Shown: positions 35,759 through 44,957, counted from the first letter of the stretch. The stretch is DNA of 64,000 nt from Actinomycetes bacterium (GCA_023396115.1 JAEWXC010000017.1:1-64000), one strand, 5' to 3'. The notes: generated by a model from the letters alone, not told the origin. Translations and numbers: made by a program.

Positions 35759-36991
35759 GTGGAGCACCCGATCTGTGCGGGCGCGCACGACCTCGTCGAC
35801 TCGCTGGCTTCCGTCGCGTGCACGAACCCGACGTTCATGCACGCCGACGAGAAGGCCGCCGCGTTGGTGGAGCTGGCCGAGGTCGAGGCCCGGGTCTGCG
35901 AACTCCGCCTCCGGGTGCTGGCGGCTGCCGATGACGTGGCCGAGCAGACCGGGGCGCGGGACGCGGCCGCCTGGGTCGCACATGCCACGCACTCCTCGGG
36001 GAGGGATGCCCGGGCGGACCTGCGGCTCGCCTTCGCCCTGGAACGCCGGCCTGTGCTGGGCGCGGCGTTTCGTACGGGTCTGGCGAACCGGGCGCAGGCC
36101 GGGGTGATCGCCCGTGCGCTGGACGAACTGCCTGACGACCTGGCCCCCGACACCATCAAGCTCGCGGAGAAGACACTCGTCGCGGAGGCCGAGCACCACG
36201 ACCCCGCAGCCCTGCTGCGGCTGGGGCGACGGATCCTCGACGTGGTGGCGCCCGAGATCGCCGAGGCCGTCGAGGCACGACACCTGGCGAACCTGGAAGC
36301 CTCCGCGGAGGCCCGGATGCGGCTGGGGCTGCGCTCGATGGGCGACGGCACCACCAGGATCAGCGGCCTGCTGCCCGATGCGGACGCGGCCCGACTGGCG
36401 ACGTACCTGCACGCCTTCACCAACCCCCGACGCGACGAGGCTGGGGTCCAGGTCCGGAGCACGGTGCCGTACGGCCACCGAGCGGCGCGGGCATTCTGCC
36501 AGTTCCTGGAAACAGTCGACCCGACTCGCCTGCCGGTCCACGGCGGGGATGCGACCGCGCTGGTGGTCACGATGACCCTCGACTCGTTGCGGTCAGAGTT
36601 GGGTGCCGCGACCCTCGGAACACCGGCTCCCGACGGAGCGGACCGGATCACCGCCACCCAGGCCCGACGACTCGCCTGCAACGCCCAGATCATCCCCGCG
36701 GTCCTCAACGGCGTCGGGGAGGTGCTGGACCTGGGTCGGGCGCAGCGGCTCTTCAGCCGGGCGCAGCGCAAGGCGCTGCTGATCCGGGACAGCACCTGCC
36801 GCGCCGAGGGGTGTGACATCCCGGGGACGTGGTCCGAGGCGCACCACCTGGTGCCCTGGTCCCACGGCGGAGCGACGGATCTCGCGAACGCAGTACTCCT
36901 GTGCAACCGGCACCACCACCGCATCCACGACCCCGCCTACGACCACCGGCGGCTGGCGAACGGGGACCTGCGGTTTCATCGGCGGCGGTGA
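35759..36991 (+). CDS. DUF222 and HNH-endonuclease domain protein (13E12 repeat family)
   Basis: A 410-residue protein. Residues about 5-300 are the helical DUF222 domain (VELAEVEARVCELRLRVLAA, FALERRPVLGAAFRTGLANR, LRSMGDGTTRISGLLPDAD). The C-terminal 90 residues hold an HNH nuclease: CRAEGC, then SEAHHLVPWSHGGATDLANA (catalytic His in EAHH, Asn in LANA) and LLCNRHHHRIHD. Mycobacterial 13E12 genes share this layout and several are LexA-regulated. GTG 35759 is chosen because AGGAGG sits 5 bases upstream; GTG 35753 overlaps it. DNA cutting is predicted from the motif; biological role unknown. Confidence 0.93.
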   Translation: MEHPICAGAHDLVDSLASVACTNPTFMHADEKAAALVELAEVEARVCELRLRVLAAADDVAEQTGARDAAAWVAHATHSSGRDARADLRLAFALERRPVLGAAFRTGLANRAQAGVIARALDELPDDLAPDTIKLAEKTLVAEAEHHDPAALLRLGRRILDVVAPEIAEAVEARHLANLEASAEARMRLGLRSMGDGTTRISGLLPDADAARLATYLHAFTNPRRDEAGVQVRSTVPYGHRAARAFCQFLETVDPTRLPVHGGDATALVVTMTLDSLRSELGAATLGTPAPDGADRITATQARRLACNAQIIPAVLNGVGEVLDLGRAQRLFSRAQRKALLIRDSTCRAEGCDIPGTWSEAHHLVPWSHGGATDLANAVLLCNRHHHRIHDPAYDHRRLANGDLRFHRRR

Positions 36992-37099
36992 GGTGGGGTG
37001 GTGTGGGACTGGGGTGCGGGTCTGGGTCTCGGCAAGCTCGACCACCGGCTGGTCCTCGCGACCTCGCGGCCTGCCCGGTGGCGGCGCTAGCCTCGCCCC

Positions 37100-38773
37100 A
37101 TGAGCGAGCAGACCGCGACCGGCCCCTCCGACGCCCTCCTGCAGCAGGCCCGCGCCTGGCTGGCCGAGGATCCCGACACCGCCACCCGTGCCGAGCTGGA
37201 GGACCTGCTGGCTGCGGTGACCGCCGACGAGGCGGGGGCGGCCGAGACGCTGGCCGACGCGTTCTCCCAGACGTTGCAGTTCGGCACCGCGGGACTGCGC
37301 GGCGCGCTCGGCCCCGGCCCGAACCGGATGAACCGGGTCGTCGTCACCCGCGCCGCCGCCGGGCTGGCCCGCTACCTCCTCGACCAGGGCGCCACCTCGA
37401 CCGACACGGTCGTCATCGGCTACGACGCGCGGCACAACTCCGACGTCTTCGCCCGCGACACCGCCGAGGTGATGACCGGGGCCGGCCTGCAGGCGGTGCT
37501 GCTCCCCCGGCCGTTGCCGACGCCGGTCCTGGCGTGGGCGATCCGGGACCTGGGCTGTGTGGCGGGCGTGATGGTGACCGCCAGCCACAACCCGCCCCAG
37601 GACAACGGCTACAAGGTCTACCTGGGTGACGGCTCCCAGATCGTTCCGCCCGCCGACGCCGAGATCGCGGCCCGGATCGACGCCGTCGGGCCCCTGGCCG
37701 ACGTCCCCCGCGGCGACGGCGGCACCATGGTCGGCGACGACGTCGTCCAGCGCTACCTGGCCGCCACCGCCGGGCTGGTCGGCCCCGGCCCGCGCGACCT
37801 GCGCACCGTCTACACCCCCATGCACGGCGTCGGCGGCACCTCGGTGGTCGACGTGCTCGGTGCCGCAGGGTTCAGCGAGCCGCACGTGGTGCAGGCCCAG
37901 TTCACACCCGACCCGGAGTTCCCCACCGTCGCGTTCCCCAACCCCGAGGAGCCGGGCGCGATGGACCTGGCGATGGAGCTGGCGGCCGAGGTCGACGCCG
38001 ACCTGGTGGTCGCCAACGACCCCGACGCCGACCGGTGCGCCGCGGCCGTCCCCGACGTGCACGGCTGGCGGATGCTGCGCGGCGACGAGGTCGGCGCGCT
38101 GCTCGCCCACCACCTGATCGCCGGCGGACGCCGGGGCACCTACGCCACCTCGATCGTCTCCTCCTCGCTGCTGGGCAAGATGGCGGTGGCCGCCGGCCAG
38201 CCGTACGCCGAGACCCTGACCGGGTTCAAGTGGATCGGTCGCCTCGACGGCCTCGCGTTCGGGTACGAGGAGGCGCTGGGCTACTGCGTGGACCCCGAGC
38301 ACGTGAAGGACAAGGACGGGGTCTCGGCGCTGCTGCTGCTCTGCGACCTGGCGGCCCGGCTCAAGGCCGACGGCCGCAGCCTGGTCGACCAGCTCGACGA
38401 CATTGCCCGGGTACACGGCCTGCACGCCACCGACCAGCTGTCGGTGCGGGTGGAGGACCTGTCCCTGATCGGCGCCGCCATGGCCCGGCTGCGTGAGACC
38501 CCGCCGACCGAGCTGGGCGGGTTGGCCGTCGAGCGGGTCGAGGACCTCAGCACCGGCTCCGCCGACCTGCCGCCCACCGACGGCCTGCGCTACACGCTGG
38601 CCAACGGCGGACGCGTGATCGTGCGTCCGTCCGGCACCGAGCCGAAGATCAAGTGCTACCTCGAGGTGGTCGTCCCGGTCGAGGAGGCCGGCGGGGTGGA
38701 TGCGGCCCGGATCGCGGCCGCCGGTCGTCTGGACGCGGTGAAGGCGGACGTGGCTGCGGCTGCGGGGTTGTGA
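37100..38773 (+). CDS. Phospho-sugar mutase (phosphoglucomutase/phosphomannomutase, probable phosphopentomutase-type activity)
   Basis: A 557-residue alpha-D-phosphohexomutase. Phosphoserine loop TASHNPPQDNGYKVY (near residue 160), metal-binding loop DPDADR (about 310), sugar-binding loop GYEEALGYCVD (about 390) and phosphate-binding loop RPSGTEPKIKCY at the C-terminus are intact. The long N-terminus QFGTAGLRGALGPGPNRMN marks the PgmB/PGM2 group, which interconverts hexose and, in some members, pentose 1- and 5-phosphates. With a nucleoside phosphorylase and deoC in the region, a role in nucleoside salvage is plausible. Its stop overlaps the next gene by GTGA. Confidence 0.92.
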   Translation: MSEQTATGPSDALLQQARAWLAEDPDTATRAELEDLLAAVTADEAGAAETLADAFSQTLQFGTAGLRGALGPGPNRMNRVVVTRAAAGLARYLLDQGATSTDTVVIGYDARHNSDVFARDTAEVMTGAGLQAVLLPRPLPTPVLAWAIRDLGCVAGVMVTASHNPPQDNGYKVYLGDGSQIVPPADAEIAARIDAVGPLADVPRGDGGTMVGDDVVQRYLAATAGLVGPGPRDLRTVYTPMHGVGGTSVVDVLGAAGFSEPHVVQAQFTPDPEFPTVAFPNPEEPGAMDLAMELAAEVDADLVVANDPDADRCAAAVPDVHGWRMLRGDEVGALLAHHLIAGGRRGTYATSIVSSSLLGKMAVAAGQPYAETLTGFKWIGRLDGLAFGYEEALGYCVDPEHVKDKDGVSALLLLCDLAARLKADGRSLVDQLDDIARVHGLHATDQLSVRVEDLSLIGAAMARLRETPPTELGGLAVERVEDLSTGSADLPPTDGLRYTLANGGRVIVRPSGTEPKIKCYLEVVVPVEEAGGVDAARIAAAGRLDAVKADVAAAAGL

Positions 38774-39765
38774 GCCGCACCGAGCAGCCCGCTCTGGACC
38801 TGCTCGCCGACCCGGACCCGGTCGGTGCCCTGCTGGCCGAGCACGCCCGTGCCCCGCAGCAGCGCCGAATGCTGGCGCTGCACACCTCCGGCACCACGAG
38901 CGCACCCCGCGTGGTGCACCGCTCGACCGCGTCCTGGGTCGAGTCGTTCGGCGCGTTCGGGGACCTGTCCGGCACGTCCGCGGCCTCCCGGGTATGGGTG
39001 CCGGGCCCGGTCCGCGCCACGATGAACCTGTTCGCCCTCGCCCAGGCACGCTGGGCCGGGGCGAGCGTGGTCAACGACGTCGGCGACGCCACCCACGCCC
39101 ACCTCACCCCGGCCGGGCTCGCGGCCCTGCTCGCCGGTCAGGTGCCGGCGGGTCTCACCGTGGTGGCCGCCGGGGACCGGCTCACCCCGGCCCTCGCCGA
39201 GCAGGCTGCCACGCGGGGCGTGCAGGTGCACCACTACTACGGCGCCGCAGAGCTGTCGTTCGTCGGCTGGGGCCGCCACGCCGAGGACCTGCACCCGTTC
39301 CCGCAGGTGCAGGTGCGCAGGGTCGAGGGGCTGCTGCGGGTCCGCTCCCCCTGGCTGGCTGCCTCCACACCCCGGGACGCCGACGGGTTCGCCGGGGTCG
39401 GTGACCGGGGGCTGGTCCGCGCCGACGGCGCCCTGGTGGTGCACGGACGCGACGGCGGCGTGACCAGTGGCGGCGCCACCGTCGTGGTCGCCGAGGTCGA
39501 GGCGGCCCTGGGACCCGCGGCTCCGGGTGGACTGGTCGTGCTCGGGGTCCCCCACGTCGACCTCGGCGAGGTGCTGGTGGCCGTGCTGGGGCCGGGTGAC
39601 CCGGTGGACCCGGTGCGCCGACTGGCCCGGGAGACGCTCGCGCCGGGAGGTCGGCCGCGCCGCTGGTACCGGCTGCCGACGTGGCCGCTCACCACGCACG
39701 GCAAGGTGGACCGGTCGGCCGTCCGGGCTGCGGTCCTGGACGGGACCGCGTCGCCCGCGCACTAG
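38770..39765 (+). CDS. Short AMP-binding acyl-CoA ligase-like enzyme
   Basis: A 331-residue member of the ANL (adenylate-forming) superfamily, about 170 residues shorter than usual at the N-terminus. Retained motifs: LHTSGTTSAPRVVHRS (ATP loop), YYGAAELSFVGWG, GDRG, GRDGGVTSGGATVVVAEVEA and the C-terminal lysine in TTHGKVDRSAVRA, so adenylation chemistry is possible. The MenE-type o-succinylbenzoate ligases are also short, but a menaquinone role has no support here. GTG 38770 overlaps the mutase stop; the thiolase follows after 9 bases, suggesting a ligase-thiolase pair. Confidence 0.82.
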   Translation: MSRTEQPALDLLADPDPVGALLAEHARAPQQRRMLALHTSGTTSAPRVVHRSTASWVESFGAFGDLSGTSAASRVWVPGPVRATMNLFALAQARWAGASVVNDVGDATHAHLTPAGLAALLAGQVPAGLTVVAAGDRLTPALAEQAATRGVQVHHYYGAAELSFVGWGRHAEDLHPFPQVQVRRVEGLLRVRSPWLAASTPRDADGFAGVGDRGLVRADGALVVHGRDGGVTSGGATVVVAEVEAALGPAAPGGLVVLGVPHVDLGEVLVAVLGPGDPVDPVRRLARETLAPGGRPRRWYRLPTWPLTTHGKVDRSAVRAAVLDGTASPAH

Positions 39766-39774
39766 CCTGCGGGA

Positions 39775-40938
39775 GTGACCCACTCCCCCGCCCCGGTGAT
39801 CGTCGCCGGCCTCCGCACCCCGATCGGCACCGCCGGTCACGCGTTCGCCGACGTGCGCGCCGAGGACCTGGCAGCTCCTGTGCTGGCGGCCCTGGCCGGT
39901 GAGGTCCCCCGCTACGCGGGCCGGGTCGAGGAGGTGCTGCTGGGCAACTGCACCGGCCCCGGCGGCAACCTGGCCCGGGTCGCGGCCCTGACCGCGGGGC
40001 TCGGGGACGCGGTGCCCGCGCTGACCGTGGACCGGCAGTGCGCCAGCGGCCTGGCTGCGGTGAGCCTGGCCGCGGACCTGGTCCGGTCCGGCGCCGCGGC
40101 CGTGCTGGCCGGGGGCGTCGAGTCCGCCTCCACCGCACCGCTGCGTGCCTGGCGCCCGACGGCGGGCCGGAGCGAGCCGGTGCCGTACACCCGCGCCCCG
40201 TTCGCCCCCGCCGACCGGGACCCGGAGATGGGACCCGCGAACGACGCCTTCGCCCGACGCCACGGCATCACCCGGGAACGCAGCGACGCCTACGCCGCCC
40301 GCTCCCACGCCCTGACCGTGGCCACCGCCGCCGCCGGGGGCTTCGACGCGGAGATCGTGCCGGTGGCGGGGGTGCTGGCCGACGAGCGGCCACGCCCGGG
40401 CTTCACCACCCAGCGGCTGGCCCGGCTGCGACCGGCGTTCGGTCGTGCCGAGGACGGATCGAGCGTCACCGCGGGCAACGCGTGCGGAATCAACGACGGC
40501 GCCGCCGCGGTCCTGGTGGTGCCCGGCGACTCGCACGCCGCGGCTGGCGGGCCGGGGCTGGAGGTCCTGGCCAGCGCCACCACCGCCCACGACCCCACCG
40601 AGCCGGGTGCCGGCCTGGTGGCGGCCTCGCAGCTGGCCCTGTCCCGGGCCGGCCTGCACCTGGACGACGTCGACGTCATCGAGTTCAACGAGGCGTTCGC
40701 CGGTCAGGTGCTGGCCTGCTGCGACCTGCTGGGGCTCGACCCGGAGCGGGTCTGCCGCCAGGGCGGCGCGCTCGCCCTGGGCCATCCGTGGGGAGCCTCC
40801 GGCGCCGTCCTGGCGGTCCGGCTGTTCCACCAGCTGGCCGGTACCCCGGGCGGACCGGTCTGGCCGCGATCGCCGCCGGTGGCGGGCAGGGTGTCGCGGT
40901 GGTGGTCCGGGCGCGGTGACCCGCTGCGCTGTGCCTGA
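39775..40938 (+). CDS. Thiolase family protein with apparent C-terminal frameshift
   Basis: Frame of 387 codons. The thiolase core is clear: nucleophile Cys89 in VDRQCASGLAA, NEAFAGQVLA, and the catalytic His in ALALGHPWGASGA. After LFHQLAGTPGG (about 40850) the frame runs into arginine/tryptophan-rich sequence, whereas the -1 frame continues as the expected thiolase ending GLAAIAAGGGQGVAVVVRAR and stops at 40919. A one-base deletion near the CCCCGGG/GGACCGG tract, or a sequencing error, explains this. Even in the restored frame the acid/base cysteine (CxGGGQG) is alanine. It may be an inactive or specialised thiolase working with the preceding acyl-CoA ligase. Confidence 0.8.
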   Translation: MTHSPAPVIVAGLRTPIGTAGHAFADVRAEDLAAPVLAALAGEVPRYAGRVEEVLLGNCTGPGGNLARVAALTAGLGDAVPALTVDRQCASGLAAVSLAADLVRSGAAAVLAGGVESASTAPLRAWRPTAGRSEPVPYTRAPFAPADRDPEMGPANDAFARRHGITRERSDAYAARSHALTVATAAAGGFDAEIVPVAGVLADERPRPGFTTQRLARLRPAFGRAEDGSSVTAGNACGINDGAAAVLVVPGDSHAAAGGPGLEVLASATTAHDPTEPGAGLVAASQLALSRAGLHLDDVDVIEFNEAFAGQVLACCDLLGLDPERVCRQGGALALGHPWGASGAVLAVRLFHQLAGTPGGPVWPRSPPVAGRVSRWWSGRGDPLRCA

Positions 40939-40953
40939 GCCGGACGCCGGCGC

Positions 40954-41535
40954 TCAGAGCATCACGGTGACCAGCAGCGCCGCGGCGCACAGGACGACCA
41001 GACCGACCGGGACGACGTCGACGTCGCGGCGGACCTCGGTCCCCAGGGCCTCCTGCTCGTCGGAGAGCAGCCGGATCCCAGCGGCACTGCGGGCGTCCTC
41101 GCAGCGCTGGGCGAGCCGCTGCTCGACGTGGTCGGCGTAGTCGATCTCCGAGGGCGGGGCGTCGGCACGGGTGGGCGTGCCCCGCACCACCTTGCGCAGC
41201 GAGCGTCCGATCGCCGACGAGACGTAGCGGCGTTCCCCGACCCGCACCGCCAGCACCTGGCGCACCGCGCTCTGCTCGATCGCGGCCAACGGGATCCGGA
41301 CCGTGCTGAACGCGTTGGTCAGATCGAGCCGGCCCGAGGTGATCGCCACCCGCGGGCGCAGCATCGTCGCCCAGGCCAGGACGGTCCACAGCCCGGCGGC
41401 GGGCCAGCCCCACACGGGCATGCCGCCCTCGATCAGGCCGAGCACCAGCACCGCGACGCCCGCGACCACCGCCATCGTGCCCATCACCCGACCGCTGTTG
41501 GCCCGGAACTCCTCGTCCCCGTCCTGCCCGACCAC
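40954..41535 (-). CDS. Membrane protein with PH-like domain
   Basis: A 193-residue protein with two adjacent hydrophobic helices (about 15-55, MGTMAVVAGVAVLVLGLIEG and the following stretch) and a bacterial-PH-like beta domain (RPRVAITSGRLDLTNAFSTV, IPLAAIEQSAVRQVLAVRVG), ending with a further helix at the C-terminus. GTG 41535 is chosen for GAGGAGGAG just upstream. Function unknown; divergent from deoC and convergent with the thiolase gene. Confidence 0.75.
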   Translation of the reverse strand: MVGQDGDEEFRANSGRVMGTMAVVAGVAVLVLGLIEGGMPVWGWPAAGLWTVLAWATMLRPRVAITSGRLDLTNAFSTVRIPLAAIEQSAVRQVLAVRVGERRYVSSAIGRSLRKVVRGTPTRADAPPSEIDYADHVEQRLAQRCEDARSAAGIRLLSDEQEALGTEVRRDVDVVPVGLVVLCAAALLVTVML

Positions 41536-41636
41536 GTCACTCCTCCTCGTACTGCCGACCCGCACCCGCTGCCATGGCACTGCCCCGGCTCCCGGCCATT
41601 GCCCCGCAGGTGCCCGGCAACCCTATGCTGGGGTGC

Positions 41637-42623
41637 GTGACCACGACTGCCTCAACGACGAGTGCAGGCGCGGGAGTCGACGTCGGCGAGATCACTCGCA
41701 GCGACGCCAGCCTCCGACGCTTCCTGCACGGACTGCCCGGAGTGGACCAGACCGGATGCGAGGCGCGTGCCGCCGCGCTCGGCACCCGCTCGATCAAGAC
41801 GACCGCGAAGGCCTACGCCCTGGATCTGGCGATCCGGATGGTCGACCTGACCACGCTGGAGGGCATGGACACCCCCGGCAAGGTCCGCGCGCTGGCCACC
41901 AAGGCCCAGCACCCCGACCCGGCCGACCCGAGCTGCCCGCAGGTCGCGGCGGTCTGCGTGTACCCCGACATGGTGGCCACCGCCAAGGAGACCCTCGGGG
42001 ACTCCGGGATCCACGTCGCCGCCGTCGCCACCGCCTTCCCCAGCGGCCGCGCCGCCCTGGACATCAAGCTGGCCGACACCCGCGACGCCGTGGAGGCCGG
42101 TGCCGACGAGATCGACATGGTGATCGACCGGGGCGCGTTCCTGTCCGGTCGCTACCTGCAGGTCTTCGACGAGATCGTCGCGGTGAAGGACGCCTGCCGC
42201 CGCACCGACGGCCCCGACGCCCACCTCAAGGTGATCTTCGAGACCGGCGAGCTGCAGACCCTCGACAACGTCCGGCGTGCCTCGTGGCTGGCGATGATGG
42301 CCGGCGGCGACTTCATCAAGACCTCCACCGGCAAGGTGCAGCCGGCGGCCACGCTGCCGGTGACCCTGGTGATGCTCGAGGCGGTGCGCGACTGGCGCCT
42401 GACCACCGGCACCCAGGTCGGCGTCAAGCCCGCCGGCGGCATCCGCACCGCCAAGGACGCCATCAAGTACCTGGTGATGGTCAACGAGATCGCCGGCCCC
42501 GACTGGCTGGACCCCGACTGGTTCCGCTTCGGCGCCTCGACGCTGCTCAACGAGCTGCTCATGCAGCGCACCAAGATGCTCACCGGCCGGTACTCCGGTC
42601 CCGACTACTTCACCCTGGACTGA
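41637..42623 (+). CDS. deoC: Deoxyribose-phosphate aldolase
   Basis: A 328-residue class I aldolase that splits 2-deoxyribose-5-phosphate into glyceraldehyde-3-phosphate and acetaldehyde. The Schiff-base lysine lies in GGDFIKTSTGK, the proton-relay lysine in VGVKPAGGIRT and the aspartate in DEIDMVIDRGAF. The long N-terminal extension (TRSIKTTAKAYALDLAIRMV) is typical of the long DeoC subgroup. A TATGCT box lies 7 bases before the GTG at 41637. Two aldehyde dehydrogenase genes follow directly, suited to oxidise the acetaldehyde. Confidence 0.95.
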   Translation: MTTTASTTSAGAGVDVGEITRSDASLRRFLHGLPGVDQTGCEARAAALGTRSIKTTAKAYALDLAIRMVDLTTLEGMDTPGKVRALATKAQHPDPADPSCPQVAAVCVYPDMVATAKETLGDSGIHVAAVATAFPSGRAALDIKLADTRDAVEAGADEIDMVIDRGAFLSGRYLQVFDEIVAVKDACRRTDGPDAHLKVIFETGELQTLDNVRRASWLAMMAGGDFIKTSTGKVQPAATLPVTLVMLEAVRDWRLTTGTQVGVKPAGGIRTAKDAIKYLVMVNEIAGPDWLDPDWFRFGASTLLNELLMQRTKMLTGRYSGPDYFTLD

Positions 42624-42636
42624 GGAGGCCGCAGAC

Positions 42637-44091
42637 ATGGTCAAGGTCCCCGAGGCGAGCGACGTCTTCGCCTACGCCCCCGCCCCCGAGTCGACCGGCA
42701 TCGTCGACCTCGCCGCGTCGTACGGCCTGTTCATCGACGGTGAGTTCGTCGACGGCCACGGCACGTCGTTCAAGACGATCAACCCGGCCACCGAGGAGGT
42801 GCTCGCCGAGGTCGCGGAGGCCGACGACGCCGACGTCGACCTCGCCGTCAAGGCCGCCCGCCGCGCCCACCAGCGAACCTGGGGCCGGATGAGCGGTCGC
42901 GAGCGCGCCAAGTACCTCTACCGGATCGCCCGGATCATCCAGGAGCGCGGCCGCGAGCTCGCCGTCCTGGAGTCGATGGACAACGGCAAGCCGATCAAGG
43001 AGAGCCGCGACGTCGACGTGCCGACGGTCGCCGCGCACTTCTTCTACTACGCCGGCTGGGCCGACAAGCTCGAGTACGCCGTGCCGGGCAACCCGTCGGC
43101 CACCTCGCTGGGTGTCGCCGGCCAGGTCATCCCGTGGAACTTCCCGCTGCTGATGCTGGCCTGGAAGATCGCCCCGGCCCTGGCGGCCGGCAACACGGTG
43201 GTGCTCAAGCCCGCCGAGACCACCCCGCTGACGGCGCTGCTGTTCGCCGAGATCTGCCAGCAGGCCGACCTGCCGCCCGGTGTGGTCAACATCGTCACCG
43301 GCGCCGGCGCGACCGGCCGTGCGGTGGTCGGCCATCCCGACGTCGACAAGGTCGCCTTCACCGGCTCCACCGACGTGGGTCGCGCGATCGCCCGGACGGT
43401 GGCCGGCACCGACAAGCGGGTCACCCTGGAGCTGGGCGGCAAGGCCGCCAACATCGTCTTCGACGACGCCCCGGTCGACCAGGCCGTCGAGGGCATCGTC
43501 AACGGCATCTTCTTCAACCAGGGCCACGTCTGCTGCGCCGGTTCGCGGCTGCTGGTCCAGGAGTCGGTGGCCGAGGAGGTGCTCGATCGGCTCAAGCGCC
43601 GGATGGGCACCCTGCGGGTCGGCGACCCGCTGGACAAGAACACCGACATCGGTGCGATCAACTCCGCCGAGCAGCTGGCCCGGATCCGTGAGCTCAGCCA
43701 GGTCGGCGAGGACGAGGGCGCCGAGCGCTGGTCCCCCGCGTGCGACCTGCCGAGCACCGGCTTCTGGTTCCCGCCGACCGTCTTCACCGGCGTCAGCCAG
43801 GCCCACCGGATCGCCCGCGAGGAGATCTTCGGCCCGGTGCTGTCGGTGCTGACGTTCCGCACGCCCGCCGAGGCGGTGGAGAAGGCCAACAACACCCCCT
43901 ACGGTCTGTCGGCCGGGGTGTGGACCGAGAAGGGCTCCCGGATCCTGTGGATGGCCAACCAGCTGCGTGCCGGTGTGGTCTGGGCCAACACGTTCAACAA
44001 GTTCGACCCGACCTCGCCGTTCGGTGGGTTCAAGGAGTCGGGCTACGGCCGCGAGGGTGGCCGCCACGGACTGGAGGGGTACCTGAAGTGA
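42637..44091 (+). CDS. Aldehyde dehydrogenase family protein
   Basis: A 484-residue NAD(P)-dependent ALDH. Motifs: GQVIPWNFPLLMLAWKIAPA (cofactor site), FTGSTDVGRAIA, the general-base Glu in LELGGKAANIVF, the catalytic cysteine in GHVCCAGSRLL, and EEIFGPVLSVLTF. It lies 13 bases after deoC and is coupled to the next gene by GTGA, so acetaldehyde from DeoC is the likely substrate (inference from context). Length is normal. Confidence 0.94.
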   Translation: MVKVPEASDVFAYAPAPESTGIVDLAASYGLFIDGEFVDGHGTSFKTINPATEEVLAEVAEADDADVDLAVKAARRAHQRTWGRMSGRERAKYLYRIARIIQERGRELAVLESMDNGKPIKESRDVDVPTVAAHFFYYAGWADKLEYAVPGNPSATSLGVAGQVIPWNFPLLMLAWKIAPALAAGNTVVLKPAETTPLTALLFAEICQQADLPPGVVNIVTGAGATGRAVVGHPDVDKVAFTGSTDVGRAIARTVAGTDKRVTLELGGKAANIVFDDAPVDQAVEGIVNGIFFNQGHVCCAGSRLLVQESVAEEVLDRLKRRMGTLRVGDPLDKNTDIGAINSAEQLARIRELSQVGEDEGAERWSPACDLPSTGFWFPPTVFTGVSQAHRIAREEIFGPVLSVLTFRTPAEAVEKANNTPYGLSAGVWTEKGSRILWMANQLRAGVVWANTFNKFDPTSPFGGFKESGYGREGGRHGLEGYLK

Positions 44092-44957
44092 GCCGGATCG
44101 ACGTGCGCAAGACGTTCAAGCTCTACATCGGCGGGGCCTTTCCCCGCTCCGAGTCCGGCCACTCCTACGTGGTCACCGACACCAAGGGGAACTTCGTGGC
44201 CAACGCCGCCAAGGCGTCCCGCAAGGACGCCCGCGACGCCGTCGTCGCGGCCCGCAAGGCGTTCGGCGGCTGGTCGACCCGTACCGCCTACAACCGGGCC
44301 CAGATCCTGTACCGGATCGCCGAGGTCATGGAGGACCGGCGGCCGCAGTTCGTCGAGGCGGTCAAGCAGTCCGAGGGGCTGGCGGCAAAGGCGGCCGAGA
44401 AGGTCGTCGACGAGGCCGTCGACCGGCTGGTCTGGTACGCCGGCTGGGCCGACAAGATCACCCAGGTGGTCGGCTCCGCCAACCCGGTCGCCGGGCCCTA
44501 CTTCAACCTCTCCTCGCCGGAGCCGTCCGGGGTCGTGGCGATCGTGGCCCCGCAGGAGTCGTCGCTGCTGGGTCTGGTCTCGGTGATCGCCCCGGTGATC
44601 GTCACCGGCAACACCTGTGTGGTGCTCTCCAGCGCCGACCGACCGCTCCCGGCGATCACGTTCTCGGAGGTGCTGGCCACCTCCGACGTGCCCGGTGGTG
44701 TGGTCAACCTGCTCACCGGCCCGCCCGCGGAGCCGGCCAAGTGGCTCGCCTCGCACATGGACGTCAACGGCCTCGACCTCACCGGCGTGGCCGGTGACGC
44801 CGAGCAGGCGGCCGACCTGGAGGTGGCCGGCGCGGAGAACCTCAAGCGGGTGCTGCGCGCGCCGGGCAGTGAGCCGGACTGGCTCGCCGACCCCGGCATC
44901 GACCGGATGACCACGTTCCTGGAGACGAAGACGGTCTGGCACCCGATCGGCATCTGA
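44088..44957 (+). CDS. Truncated aldehyde dehydrogenase-like protein lacking the catalytic domain
   Basis: A 289-residue protein that aligns with the N-terminal cofactor half of ALDH (KTFKLYIGGAFPRSESGHSY, ARKAFGGWSTRTAYNRAQIL, SPEPSGVVAIVAPQESSLLG, VLATSDVPGGVVNLLTG). The region holding the catalytic Glu, Cys and EIFGP motif is absent; the C-terminus is a short tail ending FLETKTVWHPIGI. The WNF motif is changed to PQESSLLG. It overlaps the full-length ALDH and is probably co-translated, so it may be a regulatory or structural partner rather than an enzyme. The frame is intact and well coded, unlike a decaying pseudogene. Confidence 0.88.
   Translation: MSRIDVRKTFKLYIGGAFPRSESGHSYVVTDTKGNFVANAAKASRKDARDAVVAARKAFGGWSTRTAYNRAQILYRIAEVMEDRRPQFVEAVKQSEGLAAKAAEKVVDEAVDRLVWYAGWADKITQVVGSANPVAGPYFNLSSPEPSGVVAIVAPQESSLLGLVSVIAPVIVTGNTCVVLSSADRPLPAITFSEVLATSDVPGGVVNLLTGPPAEPAKWLASHMDVNGLDLTGVAGDAEQAADLEVAGAENLKRVLRAPGSEPDWLADPGIDRMTTFLETKTVWHPIGI

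Noticed and set aside
36593..39049. An 818-codon open frame on the minus strand
   Set aside because: Antisense to the HNH, mutase and ligase genes; repetitive Gly/Val/Arg/His composition.
44088..44957. Interpretation of the short ALDH as a frameshifted pseudogene
   Set aside because: The frame is intact, coupled by GTGA, and no missing catalytic half is seen in another frame before the terminator at 44969.
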